DNA of 64,000 nt from Streptantibioticus_C sp963761325 (GTDB taxonomy: Bacteria; Actinomycetota; Actinomycetes; Streptomycetales; Streptomycetaceae), in NCBI GenBank assembly GCA_963761325.1, contig CAVXGZ010000003.1, forward strand, positions 868,001-932,000, written 5' to 3'. The first letter of the stretch is position 1; the number at the start of each line of letters is the position of its first letter. Made by a program: the position numbers and the translations under genes. Positions 36,450 through 44,363 of this stretch are shown piece by piece. The notes below the pieces were generated by a model, which was given only the letters and a program-made list of their open reading frames with translations, had not been told where the DNA came from and searched no databases.

Positions 36450-37103
36450 CTACAGCCGCCGCACCCGGTCGGCCAGCCCGGCCAGCAGCGCGGGCTCCAC
36501 CGGATGCTGGCGATAGCGCAGCAGCGACGCCCCGCCGAATTCCCCGAGCACCTTCGCGTACGGGAGCGTCTTCGGCGAAAGCCGGGCCACCGTCACGCAA
36601 CTTCCGGCCGGCGAGACCTCGCTGAGATGGAAACAGGAGAGATCGACCCGGTAGAAATCCCCGGGTTCCAGGAGGCGTTCCCGCACGGTGTCGATCTCGG
36701 CGACCTCCGCACTGCGCCGCAGCAGCGAATCCCGCCCGGTCCCCTCCGCTCGGTACAAGGGCCCGCGAATTTCCGGACTCCCGGATTCCGATCCGGCGAA
36801 CTGCCGGTCCGCCATCACGCCGTCGATCACCAGGCTTTCCAGATCGAACGCGTGCCGGTGCACGAGCCAGGCCGGCGCCTGCACATGCCGTTCCCCTTCG
36901 GGCCAGCAATGCACCACATACCTGCGCCGCCGGTCGTCGACCGCCAGTTCCAGACGGAAGAATCCCAGCGGATGCCACAGGGCGGAAATGCGTTCGGAAA
37001 GGCGACCGGCCAGAAGAAGGCGGACCGCCGCGACGACCCCCGGCGCGTCCCGCCGGTCATACGCCGCGGCGAGCAGGGACGTGACGTCCGGATCAGCGGC
37101 CAT
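36450..37103 (-). CDS. cupin-like protein of unknown function (accessory locus)
   Basis: The 217-residue protein has a helical start (DVTSLLAAAYDRRDAPGVVA, then VRLLLAGRLSER). It continues into beta-rich sequence with regularly placed histidines: VVHCWPEGERHVQAPAWLVHRH, ending in SLVIDGVMADRQFAG. This spacing looks like a cysteine-dioxygenase or cupin metal site, but the family is not certain. The ATG at 37103 has GGGGAG upstream. It diverges from the methyltransferase gene and is rather less GC-biased at third positions than its neighbours, which suggests transfer. Confidence 0.6.
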   Translation of the reverse strand: MAADPDVTSLLAAAYDRRDAPGVVAAVRLLLAGRLSERISALWHPLGFFRLELAVDDRRRRYVVHCWPEGERHVQAPAWLVHRHAFDLESLVIDGVMADRQFAGSESGSPEIRGPLYRAEGTGRDSLLRRSAEVAEIDTVRERLLEPGDFYRVDLSCFHLSEVSPAGSCVTVARLSPKTLPYAKVLGEFGGASLLRYRQHPVEPALLAGLADRVRRL

Positions 37104-37269
37104 CGGTTCTCCCCGGGACCATGGGTGTCGTGTCGTGGCGCCGCGCGGATGTCCGAGGATAGAGGCGGGTACCGCGGGGAACAACAGGCGGGGAAAACCA
37201 GCGGAAATGGCGGGGGACCGGCCGGGAAGCCGGCCGGCGGCCGTCCGACCGGAAGGGCGGCACGCGCCG

Positions 37270-38058
37270 ATGGCCCAGGCGGAGTGGACGTACCCCTACC
37301 GCGAGGGGCTGCTGGGCGCGGGCCCGTTCGCGGTGCTGAAGTCGCGCGAGGCGGCGGCGCTCGCCGCCCTGCTGCCCGGCCGGACCTGGGACGCCGTCGC
37401 GGACCTGGGCTGCGGCACCGGCCTGCTCTCGCGTGAACTGGCCGACCGCCTCGCCCCGGCGGCCGGTTGGATACTGGCGGACCGCGATCCGCGACTGCTG
37501 GGGATGGCGCGGGAGGCACTGGCCGCACCGGGCCGGCCGGTGGTCGCCGCGGTCGCCGATCTCGACCGGCTGCCGCTGGCCCGCGCCCTTCCCGCGCGGC
37601 GGGTACTCCTTCTCGCCTCGCACGTGCTCTATTACTGCGCCGACTGGCCGGATTTCGTACGCTCCCTGTACGGCGGCCTGCTCACCCATCGATCGGGGGG
37701 CGTTCTCGTCGTCGTGTTGCGTTCGGAGCGATCCGATTCCTATGTACTGCGCCGAATTGTGCGGCGAATGGCCGGCGAGAGCGCGCCGCGGATGCTGCAC
37801 GGCGGCGAGTTCGCCCGATGGCTGGCCGATGCCCGGATACCCGCCGCCCGGTTGCGGATCGGCGTTTCCCACCGACCGCGCACAAGTGCGATCGGAGCGG
37901 GTCTGCGCGCGGCGCTCGACGGCAGCCCCGAGTTACACGCGGCGCTCACCCTGTCTGTGCCATGCCGATCCCTTCGGATTGGACGGCACGACAATATCCG
38001 CACTGGAACGGGTGATGGGCAGGGACGGCCCCCAACTGCCGCCGGTGCTGAGCCTTGA
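37270..38058 (+). CDS. class I SAM-dependent methyltransferase (accessory locus), odd C-terminus
   Basis: The 262-residue frame has motif I VADLGCGTGLLS, motif II-like ILADRDPRLLGMARE and the post-motif VLLLASHVLYYCADWPDFV. The last 40 codons of this frame show poor third-position GC. From about 37960 the next frame (not this one) has good codon usage (HADPFGLDGTTISALERVMG and onward) and stays open to 38185. Either a frameshift lies near 37950 or that reading is coincidental. The substrate is unknown. The ATG at 37270 has GAAGGG upstream. Confidence 0.7.
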   Translation: MAQAEWTYPYREGLLGAGPFAVLKSREAAALAALLPGRTWDAVADLGCGTGLLSRELADRLAPAAGWILADRDPRLLGMAREALAAPGRPVVAAVADLDRLPLARALPARRVLLLASHVLYYCADWPDFVRSLYGGLLTHRSGGVLVVVLRSERSDSYVLRRIVRRMAGESAPRMLHGGEFARWLADARIPAARLRIGVSHRPRTSAIGAGLRAALDGSPELHAALTLSVPCRSLRIGRHDNIRTGTGDGQGRPPTAAGAEP

Positions 38059-38083
38059 GGACGAAGTCTTCGTCCTCTACACT
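38055..38083 (+). promoter_or_regulatory. promoter whose spacer is a near-perfect palindrome, before the tautomerase gene
   Basis: TTGAGG (38055-38060) and TACACT (38078-38083) are exactly 17 bases apart. Between and overlapping them, the 10-base arm GAGGACGAAG (38057-38066) is repeated as its exact reverse complement at 38068-38077 around one central T. A repressor dimer here would cover both promoter boxes. It starts at the methyltransferase stop codon and lies about 32 bases before the tautomerase start, which has GGAGGAA. Confidence 0.6.
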
Positions 38084-38114
38084 GACCCCGCCGACTCACC
38101 CGTGGAGGAATGCG

Positions 38115-38483
38115 GTGCCCCACATCGACATCAAGTACCGGTCCGACGAACTCGCCGAGGAGAACATCGTCGGCGCGATCGATGACCTGATCGGCACGGT
38201 GGCCCGCCACTTCCGGGAAAACCCGGATTTCGTCTCCCTGGAAATCTCCCGGCAGAACGCCGTGGTCAGGAACCGCAAGGCGGTGGACATCGAAGTCGAT
38301 TCCTCGCCCGACCCCGAGGGCGTGCGGGCCGGCGCGGTGGGGGCGCTCTCCGAGGAACTGGCCGGGGTGCTCGGCGCCCATCTGGATTCCCAGGGCCTGG
38401 GGTCGTTGGAAGTGAGCGCCTGGGTGCGCGTCTTCGCGGCCGGCGCCTACCAGTACCACCGCACCGCGGGACAGACCGGCTGA
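38115..38483 (+). CDS. tautomerase-superfamily protein with N-terminal proline (accessory locus)
   Basis: The 122-residue protein begins fMet-Pro-His-Ile-Asp-Ile-Lys; removal of Met would expose Pro1, the catalytic base of 4-oxalocrotonate tautomerase, MIF and CHMI-type enzymes. Length (about 125 residues) and the pattern of two beta-alpha-beta units resemble 5-carboxymethyl-2-hydroxymuconate isomerase. It probably acts on a keto-enol substrate made by neighbouring enzymes. The GTG at 38115 has GGAGGAA 7 bases upstream. It is 1 base from the deaminase gene, so the two are coupled. Confidence 0.7.
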   Translation: MPHIDIKYRSDELAEENIVGAIDDLIGTVARHFRENPDFVSLEISRQNAVVRNRKAVDIEVDSSPDPEGVRAGAVGALSEELAGVLGAHLDSQGLGSLEVSAWVRVFAAGAYQYHRTAGQTG

Positions 38484-38484
38484 G

Positions 38485-39156
38485 ATGCCCGAAGGGCCGC
38501 CGTTCCCCTGGCCGTCGGTCATGGACCAGGCCTGGCGCTCGTACGCCGGCGGGGGCTGGGGCATAGGGGCGGTGGCCGTCGGCGTGGCCGGCGTGGTGCT
38601 GGCCGAGGGGATGAACTGCGCGCCGCCGGGGGCGCCGGGCGGGCCGGTGAGCCTGCGGCACGCCGAGATGGTGGTCCTGGAGTCCACCGACCGGGCACTG
38701 CTGCGCGGCTGCCAGGTCTTCTCCTCCGTCGAGCCGTGTGTCATGTGCCTGGGCGCGCTCACCTTCTGCCGCGTCCCGCTCTTCCACTTCGCCGCCCGCG
38801 ACCTGTCGTTCTCCCCGGCGGCCAGGCACCTGCGGAGCGCACCGGTACTCGGACGGCGGGTGCCGGACGGGCGGGGGCCGTCGCTGGACGCCTTCGGGGT
38901 CTTCGCCCGGCTGCTGTCGATGGTCGCCGAGACCGAACACGCCCTGGCCCGCGCGCGCTTCGGCCTGGAACGGCGGCTGTGCCCGCGGCTGGTGGAGACC
39001 ACCGAGCGACACGTGGCCCGGCGCACGTTCCGGCAGGCGGCCGAGCGCGGCCAGCAGTGGTCCGCGCTGTTCGAGCGGCTGTCCCCGCAACTCACGGCGT
39101 GCGTACCGGAGGCGGTCCGCGCCGAGCAGCGGCTGCGGCGGCTCGGCCTCGGCTGA
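38485..39156 (+). CDS. cytidine/adenosine-deaminase-fold zinc protein (accessory locus)
   Basis: The 223-residue protein has the CDA-superfamily zinc site: HAE in SLRHAEMVVLES and PCxxC in SVEPCVMCLGAL. These are the TadA/guanine-deaminase-like arrangement. After the about 130-residue domain there is a helical extension of some 90 residues (LERRLCPRLVETTERHVARR and onward) not seen in TadA. It could deaminate a nucleoside, base or a small amine, or be an effector on nucleic acid; none is proven. It is one base after the tautomerase gene. Confidence 0.8.
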   Translation: MPEGPPFPWPSVMDQAWRSYAGGGWGIGAVAVGVAGVVLAEGMNCAPPGAPGGPVSLRHAEMVVLESTDRALLRGCQVFSSVEPCVMCLGALTFCRVPLFHFAARDLSFSPAARHLRSAPVLGRRVPDGRGPSLDAFGVFARLLSMVAETEHALARARFGLERRLCPRLVETTERHVARRTFRQAAERGQQWSALFERLSPQLTACVPEAVRAEQRLRRLGLG

Positions 39157-39173
39157 CCGCCGGCGGCCCGGCG

Positions 39174-39932
39174 TCAGTGCGGCGCCGACAGGCCGCCGTC
39201 GAGCACCAGGGTCGTGCCGGTGGCGAACTGCGCGCCGCACAGGTAGAGCACCGCGTCGGCGACCTCCGAGGGCCGCCCGAGCCGCTTGAGCGGGGTGCGT
39301 TCGGTGATCCACCCGAGGTAGTCCTCGCCGGCCCGCCGGGTCATCGCGGTGTCGAAGTTGCCCGGCGCGATCGCGTTGACCGTCACGCCGCCCTCCGCGC
39401 AGGCGGCGGCCAGTGCCCGGGTGGCCGCGTCGAGGGCGGCCTTCGCCATCGAGTAGGACAGGATCGCGGCGGCCGGCTCCAGCACGCCGTAGATGGTGGA
39501 GACGTTGATGATCCGCCCCCAGCCGGCCTCCCGCATCGGCGGATACGCCTGCTGGGCGCAGTAGACCGCGCCGGCCGCGTTGGTCAGGAAGGAGGCGTTC
39601 ATGGTCTCCGGGGTCTCGGCGAGCCAGCCGGCGCTGTTGCCGATGGCGCCGGCGCAGTAGACGAGCACCTCGACCTGGCCGCCCAGCTTCTCCCGGGCCT
39701 GCGCGAAGAGCCCTTCGACGGACTCCCGCGAGCCGACGTCCCCGGACACCGGGTGGGCGACGCCGCCGCGCTCCCTGATGCCCCGCGCGGTGGCCTCGGC
39801 CGCCTGCGACCCGGTGTGGAAGCCGATCGCCACCGGCAGCCCGGCCGCGGCGAGCGCGGTGGCGATCTCGGTGCCCAGGCCGCCCGAACCGCCGACGATC
39901 AGGGCCCGTCGACCGGCCAGTTCGCTCAACAC
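39174..39932 (-). CDS. SDR-family oxidoreductase (FabG-like, accessory locus)
   Basis: The 252-residue protein has the Rossmann motif IVGGSGGLGTEIA, the catalytic Ser in INVSTIYG, and the Tyr-Lys pair in SYSMAKAALD. It matches 3-oxoacyl-ACP reductase-like SDR enzymes. The GTG at 39932 has GAGGAG 8 bases upstream. It is 30 bases downstream of the STAND NTPase stop on the same strand, so the two are probably one transcript. It converges with the deaminase gene. Confidence 0.9.
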   Translation of the reverse strand: MLSELAGRRALIVGGSGGLGTEIATALAAAGLPVAIGFHTGSQAAEATARGIRERGGVAHPVSGDVGSRESVEGLFAQAREKLGGQVEVLVYCAGAIGNSAGWLAETPETMNASFLTNAAGAVYCAQQAYPPMREAGWGRIINVSTIYGVLEPAAAILSYSMAKAALDAATRALAAACAEGGVTVNAIAPGNFDTAMTRRAGEDYLGWITERTPLKRLGRPSEVADAVLYLCGAQFATGTTLVLDGGLSAPH

Positions 39933-39962
39933 AGTGGCAACTCCTCGCTGGTGGGACCCGGT

Positions 39963-42803
39963 TCACGCCGCGGGCGGGCCGGGGCGTCGACGCGGTCTCA
40001 GGACGGTGCGCAGCGCCTCGGCGGCCGCAGCACTTTCTATACCTTCCTCGGCACGCCGCGTGACGTCCCAGTCGAAGGGATCACCGGAAGGAGTGGCCCG
40101 CTCGGCGAAGTCCGCCAACCGCCGCAGCGCCGCTTCCCGTTCGGCGTCGTCCAGCCCGGCCAGCAGCGCTCGCAGCGCGGCCAGCGTCCGGTCGGCGCAG
40201 TACGGGCCGTGCCGGGCGGCGCAGGCGACCGCCTCGACCGCGGCGGGCCCGGCGCCGGCCCGCTCGCCGCGCTCCCAACCGATCAGCAGCGCGTGGGTCC
40301 GCGCGGTCGCCGCGATGTCCCAGAACCCCGCCGCCCGGGCGAGTTCGAGCCCGCGCGCCAGCCGTCCGGCGACCTCGGCGGCCGGGTCGAGCCGGTGCTC
40401 CAGCAGCGCCACCGCCACCGGGGCCCAGGCCCGGCCGTGCCGGTTCTGCGCGCCGGACAGCAGTTCCTCCGCCCGGTCCACCAGCGGCGCCACGTCCCGC
40501 TGCCCGTCGCTGATCAGCGCGTCGGCGAGGTGGAGCAGCGCGATGCCGTGCGAGTACGCCTCGCCGACGGTCTCCAGCAGGCCGATCGACTCCCGCAGGC
40601 TGGCGATCGCCGGCCGGCCGTGCCCGGACTGCGCCTGCGCGCGGCCCAGCCGGTACAGCGCGATGGAGTGGTAGAGCACGCCGCCGGTCTCGGCGAACTT
40701 CCCCGCCGCCAGCCGGTTCCACTCGACGGCGCGGTCCATGTCGCCGCGGCAGCGGTGCAGTTCGGCGAGGTTGAGGGCGACCAGGCCGTAGCTGTAGGTG
40801 TCCTGGGAGTCGGCGAAGTACTCCATGGCCAGCCGGGCGGACCGCATCCCCATGGCGACCTGCTCGGTCAGCCAGCCGACCCAGGCGCGGGCGCTGTGCA
40901 CCTGGGCGACCCCGAAGGCGTGGTGCGCGCGGCCCCAGTCCTCCAGCGCCCTCGCCAGTTGGGTGCCGCCCTCCAGGTAGCGGCCGGCGAAGATCTGGGT
41001 GTACGCCATGACGAGCCGGGCCTGCCCGCGGGCGAACAGGTCGTCGCACCGCTCCAGATGGCGTTCCGCCTGGGCGCAGTAGCGGTCCACGCCGGGCTCG
41101 TCGCCGGTGGAGCCGGACATCTCGGCGGCGCGGGCGGCGAAGATGGCCGCGTCCGGGTAGGAGCCGGCCTCCTCGGCCGCGCGGTGCGCCACCAGGGACA
41201 GCCGCAGCGCCTCGCGTACCGCCCCGGCGCGGTGCTCGATGTCGACCAGTCCCGCGTACGCCCGCAGCCGCGGCCAGGGTTCGGCCGCCGCGCCGGCGAC
41301 CCGGTGGAAGCGCTCGCGGGCGGCGTCGAGGTGGTTGATGGCCAGCGACGCCTCGGCGGAGGCCAGCAGCACCCGCGGACGGCGGCCGGTCGCGGCGTGG
41401 CCTTCGAGCAGCAGCAGGGACTGGCCGCACGGCCCGGCCCACACCTGGACCGGGAGGCGTTCCACCGTCTCGACGAACCGGGCCACCGCCTGCGCGGGAT
41501 CGGTCTCCAGGGTGTGCCGGACGACCTCCAGGAAGTGCCGCCGCCAGGAGTCGCCGAACCGGGGCGCCTCGCCGGCCAGCCGGGCGTGGTAGTCGGCCGC
41601 GAGCCGGTGGGTGCGCAGCCAGCGGGACTCCTGGCCGCGGTGCAGCCCGGTGGCGACCGCCTCGCGCACCGCGTCGCGCACCGCGTACTTGCCGTCGTCG
41701 CGGATGGAGATGAAGGAGTAGCGGGTCAGCGACGACGCGCTGAAGTCCGGCGGCAGCGACACCAGCGAGCGCAGCAGGTCCTCGTCGAACCACGCGACCA
41801 GCGAGGCGGCTTCCACGGCGTGCCGCAACTCGGCAGACTCCGCGCCGAGTTGGCTCAGGAACCGGTTGACGACCATGCTCTGCACGTCGCCGCGGCCCGG
41901 GCCCTGGCCACCGCCGGGACCGGCGGTCTCGGCGGACAGCGCGAGCGCCCAGGGCAGTCCGCCGGCCAGCGCGCCGATCCGGTCGCGGGTCAGCGGGTCG
42001 GTGATCCGGTTCCTGGCGAAGTACTCGGCGACCTCGTCCTCGTCCAGCAGCGGCAGTCCGCGCTCCAGGGTGACGGCCCGCAGGGTGAGCCAGGCCGGGT
42101 TCATCCGGTGCAGCGGCTCGCGGCCGGCCAGCACGAAGACGATCTCGGTGGAGATGTCGCCGCCGACGAGTCTTCGCAGCCAGTCGTCCACCTCGGCGGT
42201 GGCGGCCTCGAAGTAGTCGAGGAACAGGAAGACCCGGCCGGACCGGGCCACCTCGTTGCACGCCTCGGCGAACACCCCGGTCAGCGTGGCCATGCCGTCC
42301 AGGTAGACGGTGGCCTCGCGGCCGCTCAGGTGCTGCGACAGGAAGGCCCGCAGCCGCTCCTCGCCGACCGCGCCGGCCACGAAGGCGCCGACGATCCCGG
42401 CGTTCTCCAGCGCGTTCAGCGCCCCGGCGCCCACGCTCTCGGTGGCCGCGTGCAGTTTGGAGGCGACACCGGTGTAGCGGCGCAGTTCGCGGTCGAACTT
42501 GCGGAAGCACCGGCCCGGCAGCGCGGCCCGCCAGGCGCACATCAGGTCCAGCGGGCTGTGCACGGTCTCCATCGTGGTGCTCGCGACGTGCCGGGTGTGC
42601 GCCGCGGCCAGCAGTTCGAGCTCGGCGAGCAGCGAGGTCTTGCCGATCCCGCCGATGCCGTGGAAGGCGAAGACGGTGTACGCCGGCGGCCCGGCCGACA
42701 GGGCGTACTCGCGGAACGCGCCCTGCTCCGCCCGGCGTCCGACGAACATCAGGTGACGCGCGTCCCGCAGCCGTTCCCGGGTGCTCGTGTGAGGTGTAGT
42801 CAT
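39963..42803 (-). CDS. STAND (NLR-like) NTPase with TPR-type repeats (accessory locus)
   Basis: The 946-residue protein has an N-terminal NB-ARC-like NTPase: FVGRRAEQ, P-loop GIGGIGKTS at 49-57, Walker B VFLFLDYFE with Asp196, VFVLAGREP and a GxP motif in ALAGGLPWALAL. A winged-helix region follows, then about 450 residues of helical repeats (for example LRAYAGLVDIEHRAGAVREA and YGLVALNLAELHRCRGDMDR). There is no N- or C-terminal effector, protease or DNA-binding domain that I can see. STAND proteins serve as regulators or as immune sensors. The ATG at 42803 has GGAGG upstream and lies near an AT-rich promoter stretch. Confidence 0.88.
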   Translation of the reverse strand: MTTPHTSTRERLRDARHLMFVGRRAEQGAFREYALSAGPPAYTVFAFHGIGGIGKTSLLAELELLAAAHTRHVASTTMETVHSPLDLMCAWRAALPGRCFRKFDRELRRYTGVASKLHAATESVGAGALNALENAGIVGAFVAGAVGEERLRAFLSQHLSGREATVYLDGMATLTGVFAEACNEVARSGRVFLFLDYFEAATAEVDDWLRRLVGGDISTEIVFVLAGREPLHRMNPAWLTLRAVTLERGLPLLDEDEVAEYFARNRITDPLTRDRIGALAGGLPWALALSAETAGPGGGQGPGRGDVQSMVVNRFLSQLGAESAELRHAVEAASLVAWFDEDLLRSLVSLPPDFSASSLTRYSFISIRDDGKYAVRDAVREAVATGLHRGQESRWLRTHRLAADYHARLAGEAPRFGDSWRRHFLEVVRHTLETDPAQAVARFVETVERLPVQVWAGPCGQSLLLLEGHAATGRRPRVLLASAEASLAINHLDAARERFHRVAGAAAEPWPRLRAYAGLVDIEHRAGAVREALRLSLVAHRAAEEAGSYPDAAIFAARAAEMSGSTGDEPGVDRYCAQAERHLERCDDLFARGQARLVMAYTQIFAGRYLEGGTQLARALEDWGRAHHAFGVAQVHSARAWVGWLTEQVAMGMRSARLAMEYFADSQDTYSYGLVALNLAELHRCRGDMDRAVEWNRLAAGKFAETGGVLYHSIALYRLGRAQAQSGHGRPAIASLRESIGLLETVGEAYSHGIALLHLADALISDGQRDVAPLVDRAEELLSGAQNRHGRAWAPVAVALLEHRLDPAAEVAGRLARGLELARAAGFWDIAATARTHALLIGWERGERAGAGPAAVEAVACAARHGPYCADRTLAALRALLAGLDDAEREAALRRLADFAERATPSGDPFDWDVTRRAEEGIESAAAAEALRTVLRPRRRPGPPAA

Positions 42804-42818
42804 GTGCCCCCGCCCTCC

Positions 42819-42840
42819 GCGCCCGTCCGGACACGGGCGC
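42819..42840. promoter_or_regulatory. hairpin in the leader of the STAND gene
   Basis: GCGCCCGT (42819-42826) pairs with ACGGGCGC (42833-42840) around a 6-base loop, just upstream of the GGAGG ribosome site of the STAND gene. The region beyond (42845-42890) is the most AT-rich stretch nearby and holds a TTGCCT/AAAGAT pair usable as promoter on the minus strand. Confidence 0.4.
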
Positions 42841-42909
42841 GTGACACACGTTCATCTTTTCATTTCACACGAAATTCAGGCAAGCAACCGGAAACGGCCG
42901 CCCACCGCG

Positions 42910-43635
42910 TCACCCCACCGGGACCGGTTCGAGCGGGGTGTCGAGGGCCTCGCGCCAGGTGCGGACGGCGGCCGGGTCGACCGGGGTGTCCCAGCCGGCG
43001 AAGCGGACCGCGCCGCCGACGTGGAAGGCGTCGATGCCGGCCCGGCGCAGCGCCGGCAGGTGGTCGGCGCGCAGTCCGCCGCCGGCCAGCAGGCGCGGCT
43101 CGCCGGCGCCGGAGGCACGTCGCGGATCGGGCGCCTCGGCGGCGAGCACCGGCAGGCCGTCGTCCACGCCGTGCGGCGAGCCGGCCGTCAGGTAGCAGTC
43201 GAGCCCGGGGAAGCCGGCCAGCCGGGCGCGCAGGGCCGAGCGGTCGGCGCACCGGTCGATCGCCCGGTGGAACGTCCAGCGCGCGCCGCCGATCGCACCG
43301 GACAGCGCGCGCAGCGCCGCGAGGTCGGGACCGCCGTCCGGGTCGAGGAAGCCCATGACGAACTCCTCGGCGCCCTCGGCCCGCAGTGCCCCGGCCGCCG
43401 CGCACAACGCGTCCAGCTCCCGCGGCCCGCCGGCCAGGAAGCCGTCGCGGGCCCGCAGCATGACGCGGATCGGGAGGCCGGCCGCGGCCCGGACGGCGGC
43501 GAACGTCGCCGGGGACGGGGTGAGCCCGTCGGCGGCCATGTCGGCGACCAGTTCGAGGCGGTCCGCCCCGCCGGACCGGGCGGCGCGGGCGTCGTCGGGT
43601 CCCAGCGCGATGACTTCGAAAATTGGTCTAGACAT
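42910..43635 (-). CDS. cutC: CutC-family protein
   Basis: The 241-residue protein has the CutC TIM-barrel pattern: FEVIALGPDDARAARSGGAD at the start, RLELVADMAADGLTPS, IRVMLRARDGFLAGGPREL and the end GIDAFHVGGAVR. CutC was linked to copper tolerance, but its actual role is unsettled. The ATG at 43635 lacks a ribosome site. A DasR-like element overlaps it. It diverges from an HD-domain gene. Confidence 0.92.
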   Translation of the reverse strand: MSRPIFEVIALGPDDARAARSGGADRLELVADMAADGLTPSPATFAAVRAAAGLPIRVMLRARDGFLAGGPRELDALCAAAGALRAEGAEEFVMGFLDPDGGPDLAALRALSGAIGGARWTFHRAIDRCADRSALRARLAGFPGLDCYLTAGSPHGVDDGLPVLAAEAPDPRRASGAGEPRLLAGGGLRADHLPALRRAGIDAFHVGGAVRFAGWDTPVDPAAVRTWREALDTPLEPVPVG

Positions 43636-43637
43636 AT
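43622..43637. promoter_or_regulatory. DasR-like (dre) element over the cutC start codon
   Basis: ATTGGTCTAGACATAT matches 12 of 16 positions of the DasR site AGTGGTCTAGACCACT, including the whole core TGGTCTAGAC. It overlaps the cutC ATG and lies 47 bases from the HD gene start. Confidence 0.4.
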
Positions 43638-43683
43638 ATGCCAGGGTGCCACACCCCCCGCCCCGGTGCCATACGCTCGCACG

Positions 43684-44349
43684 GTGAATGGCCCGACGCC
43701 GCACCCCGCCCGGGCGAGCCTGCTCGCCGACTTCACCCGGCTGCTGCGCCGCGCGGGCGCCACCGCCGACCCGGAACCCTACGGGGCGAACCTGCTGGCC
43801 CGCTGGGCGGAGCCGCAGCGCCGCTACCACACCACCGACCACCTGGCCGCGGTCCTCGGCCACGTCGACCGGCTGGCCGAGCACGCCGCCGATCCGGACA
43901 CCGTGCGGCTGGCCGCCTGGTTCCACGACGCGGTCTACCGGCCGGACCGCTCCGAGAACGAGGAGCGCAGCGCCGCCCTGGCGGAACGCGCCCTGCCCGA
44001 GGCCGGGTTGACCGCCGCCCGCACCGCGATGGTCGCCCGGCTGGTCCGGCTCACCGCCGGCCACGACCCGGCCGCCGACGACCGCGACGGCCAGGTGCTG
44101 TGCGACGCCGACCTCGCCGTGCTGGCCGGCTCCCCCGCCGAGTACGCCGGCTACGCCGCCGCGGTCCGCGAGGAGTACGCCTTCGTCCCCGATCCGCTCT
44201 TCCGCGCCGGCCGCGCCGACGTGCTGCGCGGGCTCCTCGCGCTGCCCGCGCTGTTCGGCACCGGCTACGGCGCCCGGCACTGGGAGCGGCCGGCCCGCCG
44301 CAACCTCGCCGCCGAGCTGGCGCTGCTGGAGGCCGCGCCGCCGCCGTAG
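43684..44349 (+). CDS. HD-domain metal-dependent phosphohydrolase
   Basis: The 221-residue protein has the HD-superfamily motifs: RRYHTTDHLAAVLGHV supplies a His, and AAWFHDAVYRPDRSENEERSA supplies the HD pair. A later Asp lies in CDADLAVLAG. It resembles the predicted HD hydrolases (COG4339) with unknown substrate. A TACGCT box 6 bases before the GTG indicates a leaderless start. Confidence 0.88.
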   Translation: MNGPTPHPARASLLADFTRLLRRAGATADPEPYGANLLARWAEPQRRYHTTDHLAAVLGHVDRLAEHAADPDTVRLAAWFHDAVYRPDRSENEERSAALAERALPEAGLTAARTAMVARLVRLTAGHDPAADDRDGQVLCDADLAVLAGSPAEYAGYAAAVREEYAFVPDPLFRAGRADVLRGLLALPALFGTGYGARHWERPARRNLAAELALLEAAPPP

Positions 44350-44363
44350 CGGAACGGGGGCCG

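Noticed and set aside
34252..36978. Minus-strand frame of 908 codons over helR
   Set aside because: Shadow of helR; the real helR frame has all helicase motifs.
39963..42803. STAND gene as an AfsR/SARP-type regulator
   Set aside because: No SARP or LuxR DNA-binding domain is visible at either end of the protein.
38736..43358. + strand frame of 1540 codons opposite the STAND NTPase and SDR
   Set aside because: Overlaps three convincing genes in other frames and shows no domain, only low-complexity residues.
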